Positions 13,847-22,081 of a stretch of DNA of 27,848 nt are shown here, piece after piece. The stretch comes from Caryophanales bacterium UBA6331. Lineage in GTDB: Bacteria; Bacillota_I; Bacilli_A; RF39; UBA660. The stretch is taken from assembly GCA_002438065.1 (NCBI GenBank), contig DJSP01000116.1:1-27848 (forward strand). The letters run 5' to 3'. A program made the translations under genes and the position numbers. Below the pieces are notes generated by a model that was not told the origin of the DNA, made no database searches, and saw only the letters and a list, made by a program, of their open reading frames with translations. Every line of letters begins with the position of its first letter. The first letter of the stretch is position 1.

Positions 13847-14872
13847 ATGGTAAATATTTATGATTTAAGTTATGAAAAATTAGAAGAAAATTTATTGAGT
13901 TTAGGTGAAAAAAAGTTTAGATGTAGTCAAATATGGGATTGGTTATATATTAAAAGAGTAACTAATTTTAATGATATGTCTAACTTAAGTAAAGATACAA
14001 TAAATAAACTTAATAATAATTTTTCATTTGATTATATAGATATTTTAAGAAAACAAGAAAGTGATTTAACTAATAAATATTTATTTCGTTTAATAGATGG
14101 TAATTTTATAGAAGCAGTTCTTATGAAACATGATTATGGATATTCTGTATGTGTATCTAGTCAAGTTGGATGTAATATGGGATGTACATTTTGTGAAAGT
14201 GGAAGACTTAAGAAAGTAAGAAATTTAAATACTTATGAGATAGTTGAACAAATTTTACTTATAGAAAAAGATATTAATCGTAAAATTGATAGTGTTGTTA
14301 TAATGGGAATTGGAGAGCCATTTGATAATTATGATAACATTATAGAGTTTATTAAGATTATTAATCATCCTAAAGGATTACAAATAGGAGCTAGACATAT
14401 AACTGTTTCTACTTGTGGATTAATTCCTAAAATTAAGGAGTTTAGTAATTTAAATTTACAAGTTAATTTGGCAATTAGTTTACATGCTAGTAATGATGAG
14501 CTAAGAAGTAAGATTATGCCTATAAATAAAGCCTATCCTTTAAAAGATTTGATAAGTACTTTAAAAGAATATATTGCTAAAACTAATAGACGAGTTACTA
14601 TTGAATATGTTATGCTTAAAGGGGTAAATGATAGAGAAGAGAATGCGAGGGAACTTGCTAATTTACTTAAGAATATGAATGTTTATGTTAATTTAATTCC
14701 ATATAATGAGACTAGTCACATAGAATATAAAAGAACTAATAAAGAAGATATAATGGAGTTTTATGATGTGTTAAAGAAAAATAATATAAACGTTACAATA
14801 AGAAAAGAATTTGGCAAGGGTATTGATGCAGCATGTGGACAGCTTAGAGCAAAAGAGGTGAATAAGGAGTGA
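13847..14872 (+). CDS. rlmN: Dual-specificity RNA methyltransferase RlmN
   Basis: This is a radical-SAM enzyme of 341 aa that methylates C2 of adenosine 2503 in 23S rRNA and A37 in some tRNAs. Cys109, Cys113 and Cys116 (CNMGCTFC) bind the 4Fe-4S cluster. GARHITVSTCG and NLAISLHAS are family motifs. Cys330 near the C-terminus (GIDAACGQLR) is the cysteine that carries the methyl-transfer intermediate. It opens a five-gene operon with overlapping or touching genes. The ATG at 13847 gives the normal N-terminus; an in-frame GTG at 13838 would add three residues and start exactly where transcription is expected. Neither has a Shine-Dalgarno sequence. Confidence 0.96.
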   Translation: MVNIYDLSYEKLEENLLSLGEKKFRCSQIWDWLYIKRVTNFNDMSNLSKDTINKLNNNFSFDYIDILRKQESDLTNKYLFRLIDGNFIEAVLMKHDYGYSVCVSSQVGCNMGCTFCESGRLKKVRNLNTYEIVEQILLIEKDINRKIDSVVIMGIGEPFDNYDNIIEFIKIINHPKGLQIGARHITVSTCGLIPKIKEFSNLNLQVNLAISLHASNDELRSKIMPINKAYPLKDLISTLKEYIAKTNRRVTIEYVMLKGVNDREENARELANLLKNMNVYVNLIPYNETSHIEYKRTNKEDIMEFYDVLKKNNINVTIRKEFGKGIDAACGQLRAKEVNKE

Positions 14873-15618
14873 AATCATTTTATTTAACAGATACAGGTAG
14901 AGTTAGAAGTCATAATGAAGATTCAGTAACAATTGTTAAAAATGCAAGTGGCGAGCATTTAATGATAGTTGCTGATGGAATGGGTGGACATCGTGCAGGA
15001 GAGATTGCATCAAGTATGGTTGTTACCCAAATAGGAACAAGATTTAGTAATTTATCAACAATTGGATCTAAAATGGATGCCGTTAAATGGCTTAAAGAAA
15101 ACGTTGATGAAGTTAATGCAAGTATTTTAAAATATGGTGAGGAACATTCTGAATCAATGGGACTTGGTACAACTGTTGTTATGGCTTTGCTTACAAAAGA
15201 ATTTCTTATATTTGTAAATATCGGAGATTCAAGTGGATATGTTTTAAAAAATAAAGTACTTCACAAAATAACTAAGGAACATACATTAGTAAATTTCTTA
15301 GTTGAAACAGGGGAGTTAACTCCAGAAGAAGCAATAAATCATCCTAAGAAAAATGTGTTAATGAAAGCTCTTGGCGCTAGTGAAAAACAAGAATTAGATA
15401 TATTTGATGTAGATCCTAATGTTGATGCTATATTATTAGTTACAGATGGTTTAACAAATATGCTTACGATGGATCAAGTTGAAAAAGTATTAAATGATGA
15501 TGAATTAAAATATGAAGATAAATTAATTAAGTTAATTAAGAAGTGTAATGCAAGAGGGGGAACAGATAACATTTCAATTGCTTATCTAGTAAAGGATAGT
15601 GATATTAGTGATAACTAA
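14869..15618 (+). CDS. stp: PP2C-type Ser/Thr phosphatase Stp/PrpC
   Basis: This is a metal-dependent protein phosphatase of 249 aa that removes phosphate from targets of the neighbouring PrkC-type kinase, and from the kinase itself. The PP2C motifs appear in order: RSHNEDS (motif 1), VADGMGGHRAGEIAS (motif 2, metal-binding Asp and Gly), GTTVVMALL, NIGDSSGYVL, LVTDGLTNML, and GGTDNISIAYL (last metal-binding Asp with Asn). Length is normal. It starts with GTG, overlapping the rlmN stop by 4 nt, with GAGGTG 8 nt upstream. The gene order rlmN-stp-prkC-rsgA-rpe is a known Bacillota arrangement. Confidence 0.95.
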   Translation: MKSFYLTDTGRVRSHNEDSVTIVKNASGEHLMIVADGMGGHRAGEIASSMVVTQIGTRFSNLSTIGSKMDAVKWLKENVDEVNASILKYGEEHSESMGLGTTVVMALLTKEFLIFVNIGDSSGYVLKNKVLHKITKEHTLVNFLVETGELTPEEAINHPKKNVLMKALGASEKQELDIFDVDPNVDAILLVTDGLTNMLTMDQVEKVLNDDELKYEDKLIKLIKKCNARGGTDNISIAYLVKDSDISDN

Positions 15619-17350
15619 GGGACAAAAAATAAATGACCGTTATCAAATTGTTAAAACAATAGGTGAAGGTGGAATGGCTAATGTTTATTTAGCTTATGAT
15701 ACTATTTTAGAGAGAAATGTAGCTGTTAAAGTTTTAAGAGGAGATTTAGCTAATGATGAAAAATTTGTTAGACGTTTTCAAAGAGAAGCTCTATCAGCAA
15801 GTAGTTTATCTCATCCAAACATAGTTGAAGTATACGATGTAGGTGAAGATAATGGTGTTTATTATATTGTAATGGAGTATATTGAAGGCAAACATTTAAA
15901 ACAATTAATTAAGAAACGTGGAAAACTTACATTAAACGAAGTAATAGATATAATGCTTCAAGTAACAGATGGAATTGCTTGTGCTCATGATTCTTATATT
16001 ATTCATAGAGATATTAAACCACAAAATATAATGATACTTGATAGTGGAATTGTTAAGATTACTGACTTTGGAATTGCAATGGCTTTAAATAGTACCCAGT
16101 TAACTCAGACTAATTCGGTTATGGGTAGTGTACATTATTTACCACCAGAACAAGCAAGTGGAAAAGGATCTACTGTTCAAAGTGATATATATTCAATGGG
16201 TATTTTAATGTATGAACTTTTAAGTGGAAAGTTACCTTTTAGAGGAGATAATGCGGTTGAAATTGCCCTTAAACATTTAAAAGAGCCACTTCCTTCAATT
16301 AGAGAAGAGTGTCCTGATCTACCACAGGCTGTTGAAAATGTTATATTAAAGGCTTGTGCTAAGAATCCCAAAAATAGATATCCAGATGCAAGAAGTATGC
16401 ATGAAGATTTAAAGACTTGTACATCACCTTTAAGAGCTAATGAACCTAAATATGTTTATAAGTATCCAGAATTTGATGAAGCAACTACGGAAAAAAGAGA
16501 AAAGGCGATTGAGAAAACTATGGAATTTAGCAAAATAGAAGATAGTAAAGAAAAAGATAAGGCTTCTGAAGTCAAAGTTAAAAAAATAGATGAAAAGGAT
16601 ATTGAAACTAAAAAAGAGAATAAAATTTTAGTAATTCTTGGTGCTATATTTGCAGGTCTTGCAGTAATTGCGGCTACAATAGTTGGAATTTTAGTGCTTT
16701 TACCTAATAACAGTGAAATGCAAGTGCCAAATGTATCTGGAAAAACAGTTGATGAGGCTGTCGAAATATTTAATAATATGGGTCTAAAAGTAAGTGCGGA
16801 AAATAAATATGCGCAAAGTGATGAAGTAAAAGAAGGAGATGTCGTAAAGACTGATCCATCTAGTGGAAGAACAGTTAAGAAAGGTTCGGAAATTACATTA
16901 TATATTTCTCAAGGAAGTAATACATTTGAAATAGAAGATTATGTTGGACAAGAAGTTTATGGAGTTAAAGCGATACTTGAAAAGATGCATAACTTATTTG
17001 TAATAATTGAGGAAGATAATGTTGATGATCCTTCGAAATATGAAGAAAATAAAATCATTAAGCAAGAACCTGCTGCAGGAACAAAAGTTAAATCTGGCGA
17101 TACAGTAACTCTCCATATTGCTAAAATTGCTGGTGTTTATCCAGACTTTACAACTGGTTATAGTTTAGCTGACATTCAAGCATGGGGAGAAAAATATAAT
17201 ATAAAAATTAAAGAAGAATATGTTCAAGATAATAGCTATGAACCAGGTGCTATCATTAAGCAAAGTAAGCCGGCAGGAAGTAATGTTGTAAGTGGAATGA
17301 GTATTACTATAACTATTGCAGAAGAGGAAACAAGTATAGACAATGAATAA
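15608..17350 (+). CDS. prkC: PASTA-domain Ser/Thr protein kinase PrkC/Stk
   Basis: This is a membrane receptor kinase of 580 aa that senses cell-wall fragments and phosphorylates proteins of growth, wall synthesis and translation. The kinase domain covers about 11-270: Gly-rich loop GEGGMANV, Lys41 (VAVKVL), Glu60, HRDIKPQN with Asp135, DFG 153-155. A charged juxtamembrane part follows, then a membrane helix at 340-365. Three PASTA domains follow (about 370-437, 438-508, 509-577), of which the second and third are more divergent. The start is set at GTG 15608 because AAAGGA lies 11 nt upstream; a GTG at 15599 is too close to it. It overlaps the phosphatase gene by 11 nt. Confidence 0.95.
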   Translation: MITKGQKINDRYQIVKTIGEGGMANVYLAYDTILERNVAVKVLRGDLANDEKFVRRFQREALSASSLSHPNIVEVYDVGEDNGVYYIVMEYIEGKHLKQLIKKRGKLTLNEVIDIMLQVTDGIACAHDSYIIHRDIKPQNIMILDSGIVKITDFGIAMALNSTQLTQTNSVMGSVHYLPPEQASGKGSTVQSDIYSMGILMYELLSGKLPFRGDNAVEIALKHLKEPLPSIREECPDLPQAVENVILKACAKNPKNRYPDARSMHEDLKTCTSPLRANEPKYVYKYPEFDEATTEKREKAIEKTMEFSKIEDSKEKDKASEVKVKKIDEKDIETKKENKILVILGAIFAGLAVIAATIVGILVLLPNNSEMQVPNVSGKTVDEAVEIFNNMGLKVSAENKYAQSDEVKEGDVVKTDPSSGRTVKKGSEITLYISQGSNTFEIEDYVGQEVYGVKAILEKMHNLFVIIEEDNVDDPSKYEENKIIKQEPAAGTKVKSGDTVTLHIAKIAGVYPDFTTGYSLADIQAWGEKYNIKIKEEYVQDNSYEPGAIIKQSKPAGSNVVSGMSITITIAEEETSIDNE

Positions 17351-18206
17351 TAAACAAGAAGGAAAAATAGTTAGAATAATAAGTAATTTATGTACTGTAA
17401 AAGTAGATGATAAATTATATAACTGTAAACCAAGAGGAAAGTTTTATATTCAAAATAAAATCCCTCTAGTTGGTGATAGAGTAATAATTGATACTGATAA
17501 TAATTATATATTAGATATATTAGAGAGAAAAAATAGTTTAAAAAGACCAATGATTGCTAATGTGGATGTTTCGATAATTGTTACAAGTGTTAAAGAACCT
17601 GATTTAAGTTTATTACTTTTAGATAAGTTATTATGTTTAGTATTATTTAATAAGATTAAGCCAATAATATGTTTTAGTAAGACTGATTTATTAAATAAAG
17701 AAGAATATAAAGAGTTTGAAAAAATATATGATTATTATAATAAAATTGGAATTGATGCAATTAAAAATACAGAAGCCACAAAATTAGATAAACTTATTGA
17801 TGGAAAATTAGTTGTACTTACTGGTCAAAGTGGTGCTGGTAAATCAACTTTATTAAATAAAATAAATCCAGAATTAGATTTAGAAACAAATGAAATAAGT
17901 AAAGCTTTAGGAAGAGGAAAACATACTACGAGACATACGGAAACATTTAAGTATAAAAATTCTTATATTTCAGATACTCCGGGATTTAGTAGTTTGGATT
18001 TAACTAACTTAACTAAACAAGATATAAAAAATACTTTTATTGAATTTGGTAATGATTGTTATTTTAGTGATTGTAATCATTTAAAAGAAAATAAATGTGT
18101 TGTTAAAGAAAAAGTTAATGCGGGAATTATTTTAAAATCAAGATATGATAATTATGTAAAGATGGTGGATGAGGTTGAAAGTAAGCGTATCATTTATAAA
18201 AAATAA
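17343..18206 (+). CDS. rsgA: Small ribosomal subunit biogenesis GTPase RsgA
   Basis: This is a circularly permuted GTPase of 287 aa that helps late maturation of the 30S subunit. An N-terminal OB fold covers about 5-60 (KIVRIISNLCTVKV ... PLVGDRVIID). G motifs are in permuted order: SKTD (112-115, G4), GQSGAGKS (161-168, G1), DTPG (211-214, G3). The C-terminal zinc site has Cys239, Cys244, His246 and Cys252. It overlaps prkC by 8 nt with GAGGA upstream. In related bacteria RsgA is a PrkC substrate, which suits its place in this operon; that link is from family knowledge. Confidence 0.96.
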   Translation: MNNKQEGKIVRIISNLCTVKVDDKLYNCKPRGKFYIQNKIPLVGDRVIIDTDNNYILDILERKNSLKRPMIANVDVSIIVTSVKEPDLSLLLLDKLLCLVLFNKIKPIICFSKTDLLNKEEYKEFEKIYDYYNKIGIDAIKNTEATKLDKLIDGKLVVLTGQSGAGKSTLLNKINPELDLETNEISKALGRGKHTTRHTETFKYKNSYISDTPGFSSLDLTNLTKQDIKNTFIEFGNDCYFSDCNHLKENKCVVKEKVNAGIILKSRYDNYVKMVDEVESKRIIYKK

Positions 18207-18804
18207 ATATAATGATGTAAAGAAAACAATTGAAGCAATAAATTATACAAGTGCTGATTATATTCATGTTGATATAATGGATGGAAAGTTTGTTGAAGAT
18301 AAGAATTATGATATTAATGAAGTTGCTTTATTTTTAAGAGAAAATGTTAAACCATTAGATGTCCATTTAATGTGTTGTGATTTAGAAAAATATATTGTAG
18401 AGTATGCTGATTTAATGCCAAAATTTATTACTTTTCATTTAGAAGCATCTGATAAAGTTAATGAAATGATTGATATGATTCATAGTTATGGTATTAAATG
18501 TGGAATAAGTATTAAACCAAATACAAGTGTTAAGGAATTACTACCATATTTGAATAAAATAGAATTAGTACTTGTAATGAGTGTTGAACCTGGAAAAGGT
18601 GGACAGAAGTTTATGCCTATCGCAATAGATAAAATAAATGAGTTAAGAAAATTAAATAAAAATATTATTATCTCTATTGATGGTGGGATAAATGATGAAA
18701 CTGTGAGACTAGTAAATACTGATATGGTTGTATCCGGGTCATATGTTTGCATGAGTGATAATTTTGAAGAAAAAATTAATAAATTAAAGAAAAATATAGG
18801 CTAA
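18169..18804 (+). CDS. rpe: Ribulose-phosphate 3-epimerase
   Basis: This is a TIM-barrel enzyme of 211 aa that interconverts ribulose 5-phosphate and xylulose 5-phosphate in the pentose phosphate pathway. The metal and catalytic residues are in place: His33 and Asp35 (IHVDIMDG), His66 (LDVHLM), Asp171 (ISIDGGIN). The phosphate loop VEPGKGGQKFMP is clear. The N-terminus is divergent: KVSVSFIKN stands where most members have APSILSAD. The ATG at 18169 overlaps rsgA by 38 nt; GATGGTGG directly before it is a poor ribosome site, so coupling to rsgA is likely. The product feeds the phosphoketolase encoded 3.3 kb downstream. Confidence 0.9.
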   Translation: MRLKVSVSFIKNKYNDVKKTIEAINYTSADYIHVDIMDGKFVEDKNYDINEVALFLRENVKPLDVHLMCCDLEKYIVEYADLMPKFITFHLEASDKVNEMIDMIHSYGIKCGISIKPNTSVKELLPYLNKIELVLVMSVEPGKGGQKFMPIAIDKINELRKLNKNIIISIDGGINDETVRLVNTDMVVSGSYVCMSDNFEEKINKLKKNIG

Positions 18805-18820
18805 TTTGTAACCTATATTT
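18792..18820. terminator. Bidirectional terminator between converging genes
   Basis: AAATATAGG (18792-18800) and CCTATATTT (18812-18820) form a 9-bp perfect stem with an 11-nt loop. T-rich tracts lie on both sides, so it can stop rpe and the minus-strand membrane protein. The two stop codons are only 8 nt apart, and the hairpin overlaps both gene ends. Confidence 0.8.
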
Positions 18821-20513
18821 TTCTTTTCTTAATTAAATCATATCCTAAATAACCAATATACATTGTTATTGTAGTAAGTGATATACATAAACATATTTTA
18901 TGTAATTTAGTTATTTCATATTTAACTTCGATATGACCAATATCACCACTTTCTAATTTAATGGATACTAATCCCATCTCATTTTCGTAACAATCAATAA
19001 CTTTTTTATTTCCATTATTATCAGTAAATCTTACAACATAACCTTTGTAATATAAATAAGGTAACTCTAAAGTAGTATCTTTATCTATATTATCAATATC
19101 AAAATTTAAAACCCCATTAACTTTAGATTCATTACTAATTTTAGCGGTACCATTTGTTATTAAAATTTTTTGATCTCGTGTATTAATATAATCGATATTC
19201 TTAATTGCTTTTTGTGGCCAATATTCTAAGAATGAAGAGTATCTACTAACATCATTTTTTGTATCAATAATTTCTTCTTCTAAAAACAAATTATTATTTG
19301 CAACTTTATATTTTATATTCTTAGTAAAGGTTAAAGCATATACTGAACTAATTAATATAATTAAAGAAATAATTACATATTTAAGCCATTTCTTGTTAAA
19401 ACTATTTATTAAACAAGAGAAATTTATTCCTGTAATAATTGATAGGGCAAAGACAACTATTTCTAATAATCTCCACGGGAATTGAATCATTAAAATTACA
19501 CCAGGCATCATAATCCATGGAAATATAAATGTTGTACTAATTAAAGAGGTAATACCAACAAATAAGAAATATTTATAAAGTTCTTTATCTTTATTTTTCT
19601 TATAATAAAATAAAGTAAGAATAAGGCCAAATAAAATTGGTAATCCAACACAAAAATACATAGATGAATCAGTTCCGTTTGCATTCCTAAATAATAATTG
19701 TAATGGATTTAAAGCATGTCCCATGACTGATGTTCTAGAATACATTTTACCATATCTAAATACTTCATATTCAGCACTCATCTTAGTTTCAATTAATGGT
19801 ATTTCAAAGAATAATACAGATAATACAATAATAATTAAAGAACTAATTAAAGGCCATAAAATTGTTTTCTTATTAACAAAAACTTTTTTTATATTTAAAC
19901 AAACTAGTATAAAACCTAAAATAAATACAAGTAGAGTACTAATGTTATGAGAAAGTAGCAATAAAATTGTTCCAAATATAAAAATATATTTTTTATCTAT
20001 TTTCTCATTTAAAATATAATATATACCTCTAAAAATCATTGGTATAAATATAAAACTAGCCATTTCTCCAACTGCAAGTCTTGTATAACTGTTAAGCATA
20101 CGATAAGGTGCAGTCATATAAATAACACTTGCAATAATTGCGGCTTTCTTATCTTTATAAGTATCATTAACTAATTTAAACATTGATATTCCTGATAAAA
20201 AATAAGTTAAGAAAATAAAACATTTCATACCTAGTGCCACATCACCACTTATTAGTTCAAAAAAAGCAGTTATAAAAGTAGAAACTGGTGGATAAAATAA
20301 ATTCCAAGCAAAACCTAAATTATGAGAGTATCTTGCAATAACAAAAATACTATTTCCATTTCTTATTTGTTCTAAAGTTCCAAATGATCTCGCCATATGA
20401 AAATCTCCATCATGACTACTAAAGAAACTATCTCTAAATAATGGATAACACATTAAAGTAGCAATAATTAGTATAATACCATAGCATATCCATTTTTTCT
20501 TTTTTTCATTCAT
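18813..20513 (-). CDS. GT-C-like integral membrane glycosyltransferase (PTPS-related domain type)
   Basis: This is a multi-pass membrane protein of 566 aa with about 11-12 helices. After the first helix comes SSHDGDFHMARS (about 32-43), the first-loop acidic motif of GT-C glycosyltransferases that use lipid-linked sugars. Later markers include NLFYPPVSTF, YMTAPYRMLNSYTR and FPWRLLEI. They match the membrane proteins annotated with the 6-pyruvoyl-tetrahydropterin-synthase-related domain, a misleading name. A beta-rich soluble part (about 415-535) lies outside the membrane before a last helix. The likely role is transfer of sugar to an envelope polymer; the substrate is unknown. It is monocistronic, with TAGGAG before its ATG. 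Confidence 0.7.
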   Translation of the reverse strand: MNEKKKKWICYGIILIIATLMCYPLFRDSFFSSHDGDFHMARSFGTLEQIRNGNSIFVIARYSHNLGFAWNLFYPPVSTFITAFFELISGDVALGMKCFIFLTYFLSGISMFKLVNDTYKDKKAAIIASVIYMTAPYRMLNSYTRLAVGEMASFIFIPMIFRGIYYILNEKIDKKYIFIFGTILLLLSHNISTLLVFILGFILVCLNIKKVFVNKKTILWPLISSLIIIVLSVLFFEIPLIETKMSAEYEVFRYGKMYSRTSVMGHALNPLQLLFRNANGTDSSMYFCVGLPILFGLILTLFYYKKNKDKELYKYFLFVGITSLISTTFIFPWIMMPGVILMIQFPWRLLEIVVFALSIITGINFSCLINSFNKKWLKYVIISLIILISSVYALTFTKNIKYKVANNNLFLEEEIIDTKNDVSRYSSFLEYWPQKAIKNIDYINTRDQKILITNGTAKISNESKVNGVLNFDIDNIDKDTTLELPYLYYKGYVVRFTDNNGNKKVIDCYENEMGLVSIKLESGDIGHIEVKYEITKLHKICLCISLTTITMYIGYLGYDLIKKRKI

Positions 20514-20536
20514 ATAAACACACTCCTAGTACTTAA

Positions 20537-20565
20537 AGTATAACCTATAAGTGATTAAAAGTTAA
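20537..20565 (-). promoter_or_regulatory. Candidate promoter of the GT-C-like gene
   Basis: Minus strand: -35 TTAACT (complement of 20560-20565), a 17-nt spacer, and -10 TATACT (complement of 20537-20542), 23 nt before the start codon. Confidence 0.5.
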
Positions 20566-20653
20566 ATAAAATTGTTAATAATTATTTACTTTTCTACATT
20601 TTAATTATGTTATTAATAAATAATATTTTTAATTTGATAAGAAAGTTTAATAA

Positions 20654-20682
20654 TTGATTTAATTTTAAAAAAATGCTAGAAT
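20654..20682 (+). promoter_or_regulatory. Promoter of the HTH-metallophosphoesterase gene
   Basis: -35 TTGATT (20654-20659), a 17-nt spacer, and an extended -10 TG-c-TAGAAT (20674-20682). AGGGGG at 20694-20699 is the ribosome binding site for the ATG at 20708. Confidence 0.75.
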
Positions 20683-20707
20683 ATGATGCAATTAGGGGGA
20701 TAATTAT

Positions 20708-21910
20708 ATGCGTATTTATGGTTTTTATGATGAGTATACTGGAAATGAAATTGATGATGCACTTAAAGAATTAACTGTATCGGAATATCGAACTTTAGAG
20801 AATATTTTTGAGGATAAAGGAATTAATATAATTAAATTTAAAAAAGATAGAGAATGTATTTCTAGTAGTATAGTATTAAAATTTTCAAATATTCTTGAAC
20901 GAAATAAAAAAAATCGTAAAACATTTTTTAATCAATTAACTTTAAATATTATAGATTTAATTAATAAAGGTAAGACAAATAGAGAAATATGTGAAAAGTT
21001 AAATATAGATCATAAAACTTTATATTTTGAATTAAAAAAAGTTAAAAATTGTGAAAGAAATTATGATAGGAAATTTTTTTATGATGGAAAGATTGTAAGT
21101 AAAGAAAAGCCAAAAAATAAATATGGTAAAGAAAATGTTTTAAATATAGGTAATAATAATACTTTAAGATTTCTTGTTATATCTGATTTACATTATGGAA
21201 ATAGTTTAGAAAATGTTGAAGCAGTTAATAGAGCATTTAATTATGCTAAAGGAAGAGGAATCAATATAATTTTAGCTTGTGGAGATTTTATTGATGGAAC
21301 ATTTTCTAAGGGAATGCAAATTATAGAAAGATATTTTAAACAATTTGAACATTTTGTCTTAGATTATCCCTATGATAAAGAAATTACAACTTTTGGTGTA
21401 GGTGGAAATCATGATTATAGTATTAAATTTACAGATGATTTTGATTTTATAAAATTTTGTAGTAGGTATCGCGATGATGTTGTTGTTGATAATTATTGTA
21501 ATAGTGTGTTTAAATTAGGAAATGATTCTATTTTAATGCATCATGATATAGAAGGTTTTCAAAGAATTAATAAATTATCTAAAATTGTTTTAAATGGTCA
21601 TAGACATAAATATAGCGCTAATTATATAAATAATAAAAAAACTATAAATATATATGTTCCAACTTTATCTAATTTAGTACAAGTTGTTCCAGAAATACTA
21701 GAACTTGATTTGAGTTTAGATAATGGAATGATTATAAATGTTAATGTTAAGGAAATATGTTTTAGCAATAGAGATATAATTTTAAGTGAAAAAGATTATA
21801 GTTTTAGTAATAAGTGTAATGAATCTAAATTAGATGAAAAACCTAAAATTATAGAATTGAAAAAAAGAAGTTCACAAATAGATAAATTTAATAAAAGATA
21901 TGGTTTATAA
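20708..21910 (+). CDS. Metallophosphoesterase with N-terminal helix-turn-helix
   Basis: This 400-aa protein joins a putative DNA-binding part to a calcineurin-like phosphoesterase. Residues 80-112 (IIDLINKGKTNREICEKLNIDHKTLYFELKKVKN) read as a helix-turn-helix. The catalytic domain begins at 153: SDLHYG with Asp160 and His162, CGDFIDG with Asp193, GGNHDYS with Asn234-His235, MHHD with His278/279, and GHRH with His298 and His300, a full two-metal site. The last 60 residues are charged. Substrate is unknown: a phosphodiester such as a nucleic acid or cyclic nucleotide is possible. The gene has its own promoter and terminator. The enzyme fold is secure; DNA binding is inferred. Confidence 0.82.
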   Translation: MRIYGFYDEYTGNEIDDALKELTVSEYRTLENIFEDKGINIIKFKKDRECISSSIVLKFSNILERNKKNRKTFFNQLTLNIIDLINKGKTNREICEKLNIDHKTLYFELKKVKNCERNYDRKFFYDGKIVSKEKPKNKYGKENVLNIGNNNTLRFLVISDLHYGNSLENVEAVNRAFNYAKGRGINIILACGDFIDGTFSKGMQIIERYFKQFEHFVLDYPYDKEITTFGVGGNHDYSIKFTDDFDFIKFCSRYRDDVVVDNYCNSVFKLGNDSILMHHDIEGFQRINKLSKIVLNGHRHKYSANYINNKKTINIYVPTLSNLVQVVPEILELDLSLDNGMIINVNVKEICFSNRDIILSEKDYSFSNKCNESKLDEKPKIIELKKRSSQIDKFNKRYGL

Positions 21911-21936
21911 ATCTCAAATTTTTTGAGATTTTTTTT
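21909..21936 (+). terminator. Rho-independent terminator after the metallophosphoesterase
   Basis: AAATCTCAAA (21909-21918) and TTTGAGATTT (21922-21931) form a 10-bp stem with loop TTT and continue into T to 21936. It starts inside the stop codon. Confidence 0.85.
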
Positions 21937-21944
21937 AAAGTTTA

Positions 21945-21953
21945 TGATATAGT
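21945..21953 (+). promoter_or_regulatory. Possible extended -10 promoter for the peptide-phosphoketolase unit
   Basis: TG-a-TATAGT at 21945-21953, 25 nt before the GTG of the 30-aa peptide. The -35 region falls inside the preceding terminator and is not recognisable. Confidence 0.35.
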
Positions 21954-21978
21954 TAATTTAGAATAGGATTGAGGCTGT

Positions 21979-22071
21979 GTGAGAAAGAATAAGTTAGAAC
22001 TTATATTATCAATAGTAGTTATATTAATTTGTCTTATTTTAGGTTATATCATAGCTAAATCTTTAATTTAG
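21979..22071 (+). CDS. Small single-pass membrane peptide (30 aa)
   Basis: This short frame starts with GTG and reads MRKNKLEL, a hydrophobic helix (ILSIVVILICLILGYIIA) and a short end KSLI. It ends 10 nt before the phosphoketolase ATG, and its stop codon is part of TAGGAG, the phosphoketolase ribosome site, so the two are probably co-translated. It resembles the 37-aa peptide after proS (basic start, helix, GYxxA near the end). GAGG at 21971-21974 is only 4 nt away, a weak ribosome site. Function unknown; coding status is inferred from layout. Confidence 0.45.
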   Translation: MRKNKLELILSIVVILICLILGYIIAKSLI

Positions 22072-22081
22072 GAGAATGATT

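Noticed and set aside
13349..14872. Use of a mycoplasma-type code with TGA as Trp
   Set aside because: TGA ends proS (13360-13362) and rlmN (14870-14872) at the expected family lengths, and Trp is encoded by TGG throughout.
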